A stretch of DNA of 64,000 nucleotides, taken from NCBI RefSeq assembly GCF_030518195.1, contig NZ_JAULSC010000004.1, forward strand, positions 62,001-126,000, read 5' to 3'. Below the pieces are notes generated by a model. The model did no database searches, was not told where the DNA came from, and was given only the letters and a program-made list of their open reading frames with translations. Position 1 is the stretch's first letter, and every line of letters begins with the position of its first letter. The translations under genes were made by a program, and so were the position numbers. Of the stretch, positions 38,217-47,472 are shown piece after piece. This DNA is from Nocardioides cremeus. GTDB taxonomy: Bacteria > Actinomycetota > Actinomycetes > Propionibacteriales > Nocardioidaceae.

Positions 38217-38543
38217 TCAGCCGTTGGGCAGCTGGCCCAGGCTGTTCTGCAGCGAGGTCATGGCGGTGGACTGGGAGTCGTCGGTGGCCATGTTGTCCTT
38301 CTCGGTGGTGACCAGGTTCGACTCGAACTCGTCGAGGGCGCTGACGATCTTCTGCTGCTTCTCGCCCCAGGCCATCGCCAGCGTCTGGAACGCCACCGAC
38401 CCCTGCCCGCCCCACTGCGCGCGCATCGCCTCGACGTTGCCCATCAGGTTCTTGCTGATGGCGTCGAACTCGCCGCGGGCCTGCGAGACCATGCCGGCGG
38501 CGCGGCTGAGGGTCTTCTCGCCCTGTCCGTACTCGTTGCTCAT
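38217..38543 (-). CDS. WXG100 secreted protein B
   Basis: 108 residues with the helix-turn-helix motif RAQWGGQGSVAFQ (W-x-G) near residue 50. The C-terminal part (NLVTTEKDNMATDDSQSTAM) has a Y/F-free tail; a classic YxxxD/E export signal is not obvious. ATG at 38543 with AAGGAG. It is first of the WXG100 pair and its promoter likely lies in the 150-bp gap after the EccD-like gene. Confidence 0.9.
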   Translation of the reverse strand: MSNEYGQGEKTLSRAAGMVSQARGEFDAISKNLMGNVEAMRAQWGGQGSVAFQTLAMAWGEKQQKIVSALDEFESNLVTTEKDNMATDDSQSTAMTSLQNSLGQLPNG

Positions 38544-38693
38544 GTGTGCTCCTTCGCCCCGGGGGCGGCCGCGCCGTCCTCCGGAGCCTGTGTCGGGTGC
38601 GCTGGATGATCGCTCAGCCTGCGGGCCGATTCGTGTCGTCATCGCGGACCCGTCCTGGAGCTGTGGGCAGTCCTCTACCCCCGCCTTTACCCG

Positions 38694-40106
38694 CTAAACG
38701 TCGGGGATGGTTTCCCACAGGCTGCGGAAGAACCCGGACGCCACGACCAGGGCCGCGAGCGCCAGCGCCGTGGAGAGCCCCTCGGCCACCTCGGCCCGGC
38801 GCGCCCACCAGGGCGAGCGCCAGCCCCGTCCGGTGGCCACCGCCACCACCACGACCAGCGCCGCCGCCACCACCGCGGCCACGGCCAGCACCATCCCGGC
38901 GCTCGCCTGCAGGGCCGGCGCGGTCGTCGCGGCCAGCACGGCCCAGCAGCCCAGCCCGGCCAGGCGCAGCAGCACCCGCGCGGCCCGGTGCCGGTAGCTG
39001 CGCGCCGCCAGGACGATCGCTGCACCCGCGAAGAGCACCATCAGCCGCGCCCCGACGACGTCGACCTCAGCGGTGACGGAGCCGAGCAGGCCGGTCGCGG
39101 CGACCCCGGCCACCACCAGCACGGCGGCGCAGGCCGCCGTCACCGTGCGGGCACCGGAGGCGGCCACGGCGGCCACGGCGTCGGGCGCGACCAGGGTCCG
39201 CCCCCGCCGGCCCGCCGGGCGCTCGCGGGCCGACCAGGCGGTGACCGCCAGCCGCTCGAGGTCGAGCAGGAGCTGGTCGGGGACGTCGACCGCCAGCCCC
39301 GGCACGAAGCGCGGCGCGAGCACCGCGAGCACGAGCAGCAGACCCCACACCAGCGGGGTCGGCGCACCGACCAGCGCGCCGGCGACGGTGACCACGAAGA
39401 CGACGACCCCCGCCACCACCCACACCCGCAGCGCCTCGTCCTGCGCCCGCGACAGGGCGCGCCCGACGGCTGCGGCCAGGGCGGCGACCAGCGCGGCCAC
39501 GCCCACGGCGGTGGGGCGCAGCACGACGGCGGGCTCCCACGCCACGGCGAACGCGGCGGCCCCTGCAAAGGCCGGCGCCGCCGCCAGCCGGTACGCCGCC
39601 AGGCGCCCGAGCGGCAGCACCCCCACCACCGCGGCGAGCACGAGCACAGCCACGCTGAACTGGTGCAGGGCGCCGTCGACGCGGGCGGCGCCCCAGCCCG
39701 AGAGGAGGGCCAGCCCCGCGGCCACAGCCACCCAGGAGGCCGCACCCTGGGAGGCGCTCGCCGCCGGCGCAGGACCGGACCCGGGACCGGGCTCGGGACC
39801 GGGGCCTGACCGACCGGCGGGGTCGAGCGGCGCGGGCGGCGCGGGCCGCGCGGACGGGGTCACGGGCTCGTCGAGCGCCACCAGCAGCGCACCGCTGCGG
39901 ACCCCCTCCCCCGCCAGCAGGGCGCCGGGATCGAGGAGGCGGCCGGCGGCGGTGCCCAGCGCGGGGACGACCCGCAGCCCGGCCTGCGCGGCGTACTCGC
40001 GCGCCACGTCGGCGGCGCTGGCGCCGAGCGGGACGACCAGGTCGACGGCCCCAGCGACCCCGTGCACCGTCAGGGCCACGCGGCCGGAGTCGTCGTCGCT
40101 CGTCAT
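38694..40106 (-). CDS. Second EccD-like ubiquitin-domain membrane protein
   Basis: 470 residues. It has the same plan as EccD: a YukD/ubiquitin-like N-terminus (VALTVHGVAGAVDLVVPLGASAADV...SGALLVAL), a Pro/Gly-rich linker (about 88-115) and about eleven membrane helices. Sequence identity with the neighbour at 36355 looks low. EccD works as a dimer, so a heterodimer with the neighbour is possible; that is inference. ATG at 40106 with GAGGTGG. It is divergent from eccC and upstream of the WXG100 pair. Confidence 0.75.
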   Translation of the reverse strand: MTSDDDSGRVALTVHGVAGAVDLVVPLGASAADVAREYAAQAGLRVVPALGTAAGRLLDPGALLAGEGVRSGALLVALDEPVTPSARPAPPAPLDPAGRSGPGPEPGPGSGPAPAASASQGAASWVAVAAGLALLSGWGAARVDGALHQFSVAVLVLAAVVGVLPLGRLAAYRLAAAPAFAGAAAFAVAWEPAVVLRPTAVGVAALVAALAAAVGRALSRAQDEALRVWVVAGVVVFVVTVAGALVGAPTPLVWGLLLVLAVLAPRFVPGLAVDVPDQLLLDLERLAVTAWSARERPAGRRGRTLVAPDAVAAVAASGARTVTAACAAVLVVAGVAATGLLGSVTAEVDVVGARLMVLFAGAAIVLAARSYRHRAARVLLRLAGLGCWAVLAATTAPALQASAGMVLAVAAVVAAALVVVVAVATGRGWRSPWWARRAEVAEGLSTALALAALVVASGFFRSLWETIPDV

Positions 40107-40227
40107 GACCACCTCGACTACCCGTCGGCCCCATGTGCGGGACGGTTTGGCACGTGGTGGGGAAGGGTAGTGCTTCCCGCGGGCGACGGGGCCACCCCAG
40201 CGCGGGCCCCGAGCAGCGAGGAGAGCC

Positions 40228-43200
40228 GTGACCACCACCTTGCGGGGCACGCGACTCGAGGAGCCCCGGATGCCCTCCGGGGAGATCCAGCTCCAAGCGC
40301 CGCCGGGCCTCGACCGCTCCGAGGGCGCCGCCGGCGTGCTGATGAACGCCATTCCGATGCTGGGCAGCCTCGGCTCGATCGTGCTGGTCGCGACCATGGG
40401 CCAGTCGTCGGGCAACGGGGGGCGCAGCTTCATCGCCGCTGGCATGTTCCTCTTCGCGACCCTGGGCTTCATCGTGGTGCAGGTCGACCGGCAGCGGAAG
40501 CAGCGGGCGCAGAGCGTCACCGGCTCGCGCACCGAGTACCTGCGCTACCTGGCCACCGTCCGCGAGGTGGCCCGCGACGCCGCCGACCAGCAGCGCCGGG
40601 CCCTGACCTGGCGCCACCCCGACCCGACCGCGCTGCCCGCGCTGGCCGAGGAGCGCACCCGCGTCTGGGAGCACGGCGTCGGCGACCCGGAGTTCCTGCA
40701 CGTGCGCTACGGCCGCTGCAGCCAGGAGCTGGCACTGGCGCTGGTGCCGCCCGAGAGCGCCCCGATCGACCAGGTCGACCCGGTGGCGGCCTCCGCCCTG
40801 CACCGGCTCCTGGTGGTGCACCGCAACCAGCCCGACCTGCCGGCCTCGATCGACCTGCGCGCCTTCGACCGGATCGAGGTCTGCGGCCCCGCCGAGACGA
40901 CCCGGTCCCTGGCGCGGGCTCTGCTCTGCTCGGCCACGACCTTCCAGTCCCCCGAGCACCTGGTGGTCGCGGTGCTGGCATCCGAGCAGAACCTCGCCCA
41001 CTGGGACTGGGTGAAGTGGCTGCCGCACGGCCTGTCGCCCCAGCGCTCCGACGCCGCCGGGCCGCAGCGGATGGTCAGCACCTCGCTCGACGACCTGGCC
41101 GACCTGCTGCCCCCCGACCTCGGCGACCGGCCCCGCTTCGGCACCGACGAGCGACCCGCGACCCCCCACGTCCTGCTGGTCACCGACGGCGCCACGCTGC
41201 CGCCCGGCAACCACGTCGTCCCGCCCGACGGGCTGCACGGCGTGACCGTGCTCGACCTTCCGGCCCGCTGGGACGAGCTGGAGGACGCCACGCGACTGCG
41301 GCTCGAGGTGGCCGCGAGCCCCGACGCCACCGGCCGGCTGCCGCTGCTGGCGCTGCGGCTGCGCGAGGCGCCGGTGCGGGCCAGCGCCGACCAGTGCGAC
41401 CTGGCCACCGCGGAGGCAGTGGCGCGCCGGCTGACCCCGCTGCACCGGACGTCGGGCGGGCCGGTGGAGGCCGGCGCCGGCACGGGCGAGATCGCCGGGC
41501 CCACCGACTTCATGGAGGTGCTCGGCCTCGGCGACGTGCACACCCTCGACCCGGAGGCGGCCTGGCGACCCCGCCCGGCCCGCGACCGGCTGCGGGTGCC
41601 CATCGGCCTCGACGAGTCGGGCGCCCCGGTGCACCTCGACCTCAAGGAGTCGGCGCAGCAGGGCATGGGCCCGCACGGACTGGCCATCGGCGCCACCGGC
41701 TCGGGCAAGTCGGAGCTCCTGCGCACCCTGGTGCTGGGCCTGGCGCTGACCCACTCCCCCGAGCAGCTCAACCTGGTGCTGGTGGACTTCAAGGGGGGTG
41801 CGACCTTCGCCGGGATGGCGCAGCTGCCGCACGTCTCGGCCGTCATCACCAACCTGTCGCAGGAGCTGACCCTCGTCGACCGCATGCAGGACGCGCTCTC
41901 GGGCGAGATGGTGCGCCGCCAGGAGCTGCTGCGCGAGGCCGGGAACTTCGCCTCGGTGCGCGACTACGAGAAGGCGCGCGCCGCGGGCGAGGACCTGGCG
42001 CCGTTGCCCTCGCTGCTCATCGTCGTCGACGAGTTCTCCGAGATGCTCGCGGCCAAGCCCGAGTTCATCGACCTCTTCGTCGCCATCGGGCGCCTGGGCC
42101 GCTCGCTCGGGCTGCACCTGCTGCTGGCCTCGCAGCGGCTCGAGGAGGGGCGGTTGCGCGGGCTCGAGTCGCACCTGTCCTACCGGATCGGGCTGCGCAC
42201 CTTCAGCGCCCAGGAGTCGCGGGCGGTGCTGGGCGTGCCCGACGCCTACGAGCTGCCGGCGGTGCCCGGCCTGGGCTACCTCAAGCCCGACCCGACCAGC
42301 ATGCTGCGCTTCAAGGCCGCCTACGTCTCGGGGCCGCCGACGGGACGGGTGCGGGTGCGCCGCGACGAGGGCGGCCACGTGCGCGGCATCCTGCCCTTCA
42401 CCATTTCAGAGGTCCAGCAGCTCGAGCCGCCTGAGGAGCCGGAGCAGGCACCCGCCGCGAAGGTGCCCGACCAGCAGAGGAACCAGGAGGGCAACCAGCC
42501 CTCCCTCCTCGACGTCGCCGTGGCCCGGATGCGCGACCACGGGCCCGCCGCCCACCAGGTCTGGCTGGCGCCGCTCGACGTGCCCGACACGCTCGACGAC
42601 CTGCTGCCCGACCTGGTCGAGGACCCCTCCCTGGGCCTGGTCTCGCCGTCGTGGCGCCGCCTCGGGGGGCTCACGATCCCCCTCGGCACCGTCGACCGGC
42701 CCCGCGAGCAGCGCCGCGAGACCCTGAGCGTCGACCTCGCCGGCGCGGCCGGCCACGTCGCCGTGGTGGGCGGCCCCCGCAGCGGCAAGAGCACCCTGCT
42801 GCGCACCGTCGTGACCAGCACCTCGCTGGTCAGCACGCCGCAGGAGTCGCAGTTCTTCGTGCTCGACTTCGGCGGCGGCACCTTCGCGCCGCTGGTCGAC
42901 CTCCCGCACGTCGCCGGGGTCGCCACCCGCTCCGAGACCGACGTCGTACGCCGCATCGTCGCGGAGGTGCACGGCATCGTCGAGCGCCGCGAGGCCTACT
43001 TCCGTGCCCAGGGCATCGACTCCATCGAGACCTACCGGGCGCGCCGGGCCGCCGGCCGCGCCGACGACGGCTACGGCGACGTGTTCCTGGTCGTCGACGG
43101 CTGGAGCACCCTGCGTGCCGACTTCGACGACCTCGAGCTGGCCGTGCAGCAGCTGGCCGGCCGCGGCCTGGCCTTCGGCCTGCACGTGGTCGCCGCCGCG

Positions 43201-44280
43201 GCGCGCTGGTCGGACTTCCGCGCCGCGATGCGCGACGTGCTGGGCACCCGCCTCGAGCTGCGCCTGGGCGACCACATCGACTCCGAGGTCGACCGCAAGC
43301 TGGCCGCCCTGGTGCCGACCGGGCGCCCGGGTCGCGGCCTGGTGCAGGCGAAGCTGCACTTCCTGGGCGCGCTCCCGCGCCTCGACGGCCACCACGACGG
43401 CGCCACCCTCGGCGAGGGTGTCGAGGACCTGGTGGCGCGTGTGCGCGAGGCCTGGGGCGGGCCCCGCGGCCCCAAGCTGCGGCTGCTGCCCGCCCGCATC
43501 GACCTGTCCCGGGTGCGCGAGCTGGCGCAGGTCGAGCCTGTCACGGGCCAGCCGGGCCAGCCGGACCACGCCGGCAAGGCCGGCGGCCGGCTGCTGCTGG
43601 GCGTCGACGAGAAGGAGCTCGCCCCCGTCGCGCTCGACCCCGACACCGAGCCGCACCTGCTGGTCTTCGGCGACGGGCGCTCGGGCAAGAGCGCCGTGCT
43701 GCGCACCTACGCCCACGAGGTGATGCGCACCCGCAGCCCCCAGCAGGCGCAGCTCGTCGTCGTCGACTACCGCCGCTCGATGCTCGGCGAGGTGCCGGAG
43801 GAGTACCTGCTCAGCTACCTGACCTCCGCCACCCAGGCGGGTCCGGCGCTCACCGACCTGGCCGCCTACCTGCAGCAGCGGCTGCCGGGCCCCGACGTCA
43901 CGCCCGAGCAGCTGCGCAGCCGGTCGTGGTGGCAGGGCGCCGAGGTCTTCGTGCTCATCGACGACTACGACCTCGTCGCCACCCAGCAGTCCTCACCGGT
44001 GCAGGTCCTGGCGCCGCTGATGGCCCAGGCGCACGACGTCGGCCTGCACGTGGTGCTGGCCCGGCGCTCCGGCGGCGCGTCCCGGGCGCTCTACGAGCCC
44101 GTGGTGCAGTCGCTGCGCGACCTCGCGATGCCGGGTCTGCTGCTGTCGGGCTCGCCCGACGAGGGCCCGCTCATCGGGAACCTGCGCCCGGCGCCGGCGG
44201 TGCCCGGCCGTGGCCGGCTGCTGACCCGTGACCGGGGCACCGAGGTGGTGCAGACGGCCTGGACCGACCCGGCGCTCTGA
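40228..44280 (+). CDS. eccC: Type VII secretion ATPase EccC (fused Ca-Cb)
   Basis: 1350 residues. Two membrane helices near 37-57 and 69-90, a DUF domain, then three FtsK/SpoIIIE ATPase domains with P-loops GATGSGKSE (about 488), GGPRSGKST (about 848) and GDGRSGKSA (about 1148). The first has a proper Walker B (LLIVVDEFSEM); the second (VFLVVDGWSTL) and third (VFVLIDDYDLV) lack the catalytic glutamate, as in other EccC proteins. It recognises WXG100 substrates and drives export. GTG at 40228 after GAGGAG. Being fused, it resembles EccC of ESX-2 to ESX-5 and Thermomonospora rather than split ESX-1. Confidence 0.95.
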   Translation: MTTTLRGTRLEEPRMPSGEIQLQAPPGLDRSEGAAGVLMNAIPMLGSLGSIVLVATMGQSSGNGGRSFIAAGMFLFATLGFIVVQVDRQRKQRAQSVTGSRTEYLRYLATVREVARDAADQQRRALTWRHPDPTALPALAEERTRVWEHGVGDPEFLHVRYGRCSQELALALVPPESAPIDQVDPVAASALHRLLVVHRNQPDLPASIDLRAFDRIEVCGPAETTRSLARALLCSATTFQSPEHLVVAVLASEQNLAHWDWVKWLPHGLSPQRSDAAGPQRMVSTSLDDLADLLPPDLGDRPRFGTDERPATPHVLLVTDGATLPPGNHVVPPDGLHGVTVLDLPARWDELEDATRLRLEVAASPDATGRLPLLALRLREAPVRASADQCDLATAEAVARRLTPLHRTSGGPVEAGAGTGEIAGPTDFMEVLGLGDVHTLDPEAAWRPRPARDRLRVPIGLDESGAPVHLDLKESAQQGMGPHGLAIGATGSGKSELLRTLVLGLALTHSPEQLNLVLVDFKGGATFAGMAQLPHVSAVITNLSQELTLVDRMQDALSGEMVRRQELLREAGNFASVRDYEKARAAGEDLAPLPSLLIVVDEFSEMLAAKPEFIDLFVAIGRLGRSLGLHLLLASQRLEEGRLRGLESHLSYRIGLRTFSAQESRAVLGVPDAYELPAVPGLGYLKPDPTSMLRFKAAYVSGPPTGRVRVRRDEGGHVRGILPFTISEVQQLEPPEEPEQAPAAKVPDQQRNQEGNQPSLLDVAVARMRDHGPAAHQVWLAPLDVPDTLDDLLPDLVEDPSLGLVSPSWRRLGGLTIPLGTVDRPREQRRETLSVDLAGAAGHVAVVGGPRSGKSTLLRTVVTSTSLVSTPQESQFFVLDFGGGTFAPLVDLPHVAGVATRSETDVVRRIVAEVHGIVERREAYFRAQGIDSIETYRARRAAGRADDGYGDVFLVVDGWSTLRADFDDLELAVQQLAGRGLAFGLHVVAAAARWSDFRAAMRDVLGTRLELRLGDHIDSEVDRKLAALVPTGRPGRGLVQAKLHFLGALPRLDGHHDGATLGEGVEDLVARVREAWGGPRGPKLRLLPARIDLSRVRELAQVEPVTGQPGQPDHAGKAGGRLLLGVDEKELAPVALDPDTEPHLLVFGDGRSGKSAVLRTYAHEVMRTRSPQQAQLVVVDYRRSMLGEVPEEYLLSYLTSATQAGPALTDLAAYLQQRLPGPDVTPEQLRSRSWWQGAEVFVLIDDYDLVATQQSSPVQVLAPLMAQAHDVGLHVVLARRSGGASRALYEPVVQSLRDLAMPGLLLSGSPDEGPLIGNLRPAPAVPGRGRLLTRDRGTEVVQTAWTDPAL

Positions 44281-44287
44281 CCGGCCG

Positions 44288-44803
44288 TCAGACGTGGGTG
44301 TGCTCACCGGGCCCGCGCACCCGCATGCCGGGCAGGTCGGCGAGCCGGTACGTCGCCTCGTACGTGCGGCGGTAGCCGGTGTGCGCGATCCGCCACCCCT
44401 GGGCCGTGCGCACGTAGCGGTCGTCGTAGATCGCGGCGCCCTCGAGCATGAAGCCGTGCTCGGCGACGATCACCTTGTCCTGCAGGTACCAGCGGCCGGT
44501 GGCGCGCTCGCCGTAGACCTCGACCTCGGGGTGGTGCGCCTGGTGCAGCGAGATCAGGCCCGGGCCCATGTGGGTGCGCATGTAGTCGACCAGCGCGGCA
44601 CGGTCGCCGAAGACCAGCCCGTTGTAGTCACCCGTGGCCTCGGGCACGAAGCAGTCCTCGAACTCCTGCCACTGCTTGGTGTCCAGGCAGCGCAGGTAGC
44701 GGTGCTTGAGGGCGCGCACGTCCTCGAGGGCGTGCAGCCGGTCGAGCTCGGCCGCGAGGTCCCGGGCGCCGGCAGAACTAGAACGCGTATCAGTTTCGGT
44801 CAC
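44288..44803 (-). CDS. SnoaL-like (NTF2 fold) protein under a KstR-like site
   Basis: 171 residues of the SnoaL_4 group: HALEDVRALKHRYLRCLDTKQWQEFEDCFVPEATGDYNG near 28, HMGPGLISLHQAHHPEVEV near 78 and GWRIAHTGYRRTYEA near 135. Members act as dehydratases, isomerases or lyases on cyclic or steroid substrates. A KstR-type palindrome sits at 44779-44792, which falls 11-24 bases inside the ORF if the GTG at 44803 is used, so the true start may be later or the message leaderless. Steroid or lipid catabolism is the likely setting, by analogy with KstR regulons. Confidence 0.75.
   Translation of the reverse strand: MTETDTRSSSAGARDLAAELDRLHALEDVRALKHRYLRCLDTKQWQEFEDCFVPEATGDYNGLVFGDRAALVDYMRTHMGPGLISLHQAHHPEVEVYGERATGRWYLQDKVIVAEHGFMLEGAAIYDDRYVRTAQGWRIAHTGYRRTYEATYRLADLPGMRVRGPGEHTHV
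44779..44792. promoter_or_regulatory. KstR-like operator, SnoaL-like gene
   Basis: TAGAACGCGTATCA fits the KstR consensus TnnAACnnGTTnnA with one mismatch (GTA for GTT); with its flanks it reads ACTAGAACGCGTATCAGT, near the full ACTAGAACGTGTTCTAGT form. It overlaps the start of the SnoaL-like gene. Confidence 0.6.
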
Positions 44804-44954
44804 GGCCGCAACCTATGCCACCGACGTGGCGCAGGTCACGGCCTTCCCGCGAACCCGAAACCCCCGCGTCACCTGCCGTCAACACCCCGGCGACGTGGCG
44901 GGGCGAGGCTGGGCGCACCCACCCCGCCAGCGATGGCCGACCCGAGGAGAACTG

Positions 44955-45206
44955 ATGACCCAGCAGCTCCGTACCAGCCCTGACACCTCCGACCGCACCC
45001 GGCGCGCGCCGGCCGCGCTGACGCTGCTCCACGGCGGGCGCGCCGAGGCCGCCCTGCCCGACCCGGCCCTCGAGCGGGCCCGGGCCCACGCCCTGCGCGA
45101 CCGGCACGCCGAGGGCCTGACCCGGCTGCTGAGCGAGCGCGACGACCTGCGCGGCGTGCACGCCCTCGCCGACCTCGTCGACGACGCGATCCGCTGGTCC
45201 GTCTGA
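44955..45206 (+). CDS. Small hypothetical protein
   Basis: 83 residues, Arg/Ala/Leu-rich and probably helical, with an acidic C-terminus (DLRGVHALADLVDDAIRWSV). ATG at 44955 has a strong GAGGAGAACTG site. No family recognised. It is a short actinobacterial-type ORF between the SnoaL-like gene and the LytR_C gene. Confidence 0.55.
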   Translation: MTQQLRTSPDTSDRTRRAPAALTLLHGGRAEAALPDPALERARAHALRDRHAEGLTRLLSERDDLRGVHALADLVDDAIRWSV

Positions 45207-45311
45207 GCCTCCCGCCGTCGCACGGACGCACCACCGCGCGCTCGGGGGCCCACCCGGCTGGCTCGTTACACTGCCTGGTGTGACCTCCGAGCGCGTGGAC
45301 CCCGTGGGCCG

Positions 45312-45839
45312 ATGACCGAGATCCCGGCCGCGGCCCGCTCCACCCTGACCCTGGCCGTCCTCGGCCTGCTGCTGGTCGCGGGCGTCGCGTGGGGCTGGTC
45401 GGCAGTCACCCAGCCGCTGCCCGAGTCGACCGTCTCCTCCGAGGGCTGCACGCCCACGACGTTGAGCCCTGGCGACAAGCTCTACCCCGACCAGGTCGAG
45501 GTGAGCGTGCTCAACGCCGGCAGCCGCGGCAGCTTCGCCGCCCGGGTGCTGGCCCAGCTCTCCGCCCGTGGCTTCGCCGAGGGCACCAGCGGCAACGCGC
45601 CCGGCGACGCCGACGTCGAGCGGGTGCAGGTCTGGGCACCCGACCGCGATGCCCCCGAGGTGCGGCTCGTGCTCTCCACGCTGGGCAAGAAGGTGCCCGT
45701 GGTGGACCGTGAGGTGACCGCCCCCGGCATCGTGGTCGTCGTCGGCGACCGCTTCGACAAGGTCGCCAAGGGACGCAAGCGTATCAAGGTCAAGAACGAG
45801 GTCGAGGTCTGCGTGGCCCCGCCCCCGACCGCCGGCTGA
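45312..45839 (+). CDS. LytR C-terminal domain protein
   Basis: 175 residues. One N-terminal membrane helix (about 10-30) followed by an extracytoplasmic LytR_C domain: VEVSVLNAGSRGSFAARVLAQLSARGFAEG with the typical V-x-V-L-N-A/G and A-x-x-V-x-x-x-L-x-x-x-G-F pattern. LytR_C domains occur at the end of cell-wall polymer ligases or alone as here. Function of the solo form is unknown; a wall-associated role is likely. ATG at 45312, preceded by a weak site. Confidence 0.8.
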   Translation: MTEIPAAARSTLTLAVLGLLLVAGVAWGWSAVTQPLPESTVSSEGCTPTTLSPGDKLYPDQVEVSVLNAGSRGSFAARVLAQLSARGFAEGTSGNAPGDADVERVQVWAPDRDAPEVRLVLSTLGKKVPVVDREVTAPGIVVVVGDRFDKVAKGRKRIKVKNEVEVCVAPPPTAG

Positions 45840-45882
45840 GCAGCACCCTCGGCGCCCTGCGCCCCCGGCGCTCTCTGCGCCG

Positions 45883-47394
45883 TCAGCGCTCGGGCTGCTC
45901 GTCCTCGTGCAGCCACTGCGCCAGCCGCCCGCCGCGGCTGACCTGGCGCAGCCGCGCCTCGGTGCGCTCGCGGACCTTGCGCGGGGTGACCACCAGCAGC
46001 TCGTCGCCGTGGCGCAGCGACGTCGACCGCTCCGGCACCAGCGTGGCGCCCTCCCGGATCACCAGCGAGACCGACGCGCCCGGCGGCAGGCGCAGCTCGC
46101 CCACCTCGACGCCGTGCAGGCGCGAGACGGGACTGATGGTGATCTGCAGCAGGTCGGCGGCGATCCGCTCCAGCGGCGCGGCCTCGAGCTCGAGGTCACG
46201 CGGCTCGGAGCGCCGCGCGACGCGCAGCACCCGCGCCACCAGCGGCAGGCTCGGCGCGGTGACGACCGTGAAGACGACGACCATCACGAAGACCAGGTCG
46301 AAGAGGCGCTCGGCGCCCTCGACCCCCTCCGACAGCGGGATCGTGGTCAGCACGATCGGCACCGCGCCGCGCAGGCCCGCCCAGCTCATGAAGGACAGCT
46401 CGCGCAGCGGCATCGGCTGCACCAGGGCGCTCACGGCCACCGAGACCGGGCGGGCGACCAGGGTCAGCAGCAGCCCGGCCGCCAGCGCGAGCCCGACCGT
46501 GTCGAGCGTGATCCGCCCCGGGCTGAGCAGCAGCCCGAGCACCACGAACAGCCCGATCTGGCTCAACCAGGCGACGCCCTCGGCGAAGGAGCGGGTGGCG
46601 GCGCGGTGCGGCAGCTCGGAGTTGCCCAGCACCAGCCCGGCGACGTACACCGCGGCGAAGCCGCTGCCCTGGAGCACCGCGGCGGAGCCGTAGCCGAGCA
46701 GGGCGATCGAGAGCACCGCCAGCGGGTACAGACCGGCGGTGGGCAGCGCGACGCGACGCATCAGCCAGGCGCCGCCGAAGCCGGCGGCCAGGCCGACCGC
46801 GATGCCCAGCACGAGCTGGCCAAGCACGATCAGCGCCACCACGCCGGGATGGTGGTCGCCGACGGTGCCGACGGAGATGAGGGTGACCAGCACGACGGTG
46901 GGCGCGTCGTTGAAGCCCGACTCGGCCTCCAGCGCGCTGCTGACCCGGCGCGGCAGCGGCACCACCCGCAGCACCGAGAACACCGCGGCGGCGTCGGTGG
47001 GCGAGCAGACCGCGCCCAGGAGCACCGCGAGCTCCCAGGGCAGCCCGAGCAGGTAGTGGGCACCCACGGCCACCACGGTGATCGAGACGACCGTGCCGAT
47101 GGTGGCCAGCGACAGCCCCAGCCGCAGCACCGGCCGGGTCTCGCGCCAGCTCGTGGTCAGACCACCCTCGGCCAGGATGATCGCCAGGGCGGCGAAGCTG
47201 AGGACCTGCGCGAGCATCGCGTCCTCGAAGGGGACTCCGATGAAGGACTCGCCGAGCAGCACGCCCATCAACAGGTAGACCAGCAGACTGGGCAGGCCGG
47301 CCCGGCTGGAGAGCCGCACCGCCAGGATGGCGAGCAGCAGCACCGCGGAGCCCACGAGGACGAACTCGTTGAGCGCCTGGACGTCGATGGTCAT
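45883..47394 (-). CDS. Potassium/proton antiporter, CPA1 family with TrkA-C domain
   Basis: 503 residues. Twelve or so helices with motifs SPTDAAAVFSVL and ESGFNDAPTVVLV (the antiporter Asp-rich core) and SWAGLRGAVPIVL, then a cytoplasmic TrkA_C domain (VSRLHGVEVGELRLPPGASVSLVIREGATLVP) that binds regulatory nucleotides. This matches the NhaP2/CvrA group, exporting K+ or Na+ against protons. ATG at 47394. It is convergent with the LytR_C gene and divergent from the FAD gene, whose KstR-like operator lies in the shared 78-bp gap. Confidence 0.88.
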   Translation of the reverse strand: MTIDVQALNEFVLVGSAVLLLAILAVRLSSRAGLPSLLVYLLMGVLLGESFIGVPFEDAMLAQVLSFAALAIILAEGGLTTSWRETRPVLRLGLSLATIGTVVSITVVAVGAHYLLGLPWELAVLLGAVCSPTDAAAVFSVLRVVPLPRRVSSALEAESGFNDAPTVVLVTLISVGTVGDHHPGVVALIVLGQLVLGIAVGLAAGFGGAWLMRRVALPTAGLYPLAVLSIALLGYGSAAVLQGSGFAAVYVAGLVLGNSELPHRAATRSFAEGVAWLSQIGLFVVLGLLLSPGRITLDTVGLALAAGLLLTLVARPVSVAVSALVQPMPLRELSFMSWAGLRGAVPIVLTTIPLSEGVEGAERLFDLVFVMVVVFTVVTAPSLPLVARVLRVARRSEPRDLELEAAPLERIAADLLQITISPVSRLHGVEVGELRLPPGASVSLVIREGATLVPERSTSLRHGDELLVVTPRKVRERTEARLRQVSRGGRLAQWLHEDEQPER

Positions 47395-47448
47395 CTCATC
47401 CGATCTGGACGGTGGGCCGCGAGGTCGCAGCCTACCGTCGCCACAGAC

Positions 47449-47462
47449 TGGAACATGTTCTA
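47449..47462. promoter_or_regulatory. KstR-like operator, FAD oxidoreductase gene
   Basis: TGGAACATGTTCTA is a perfect match to TnnAACnnGTTnnA, the KstR consensus, 11 bases before the ATG at 47473. The flanking CTGGAACATGTTCTAGAT extends the dyad. A regulator here would block transcription start. Confidence 0.75.
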
Positions 47463-47472
47463 GATTTGGGCC

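Noticed and set aside
38546..39076. Arg/Pro-rich frame between WXG100 and EccD-like genes
   Set aside because: It is antisense to the EccD-like gene and lacks any plausible start or motif.
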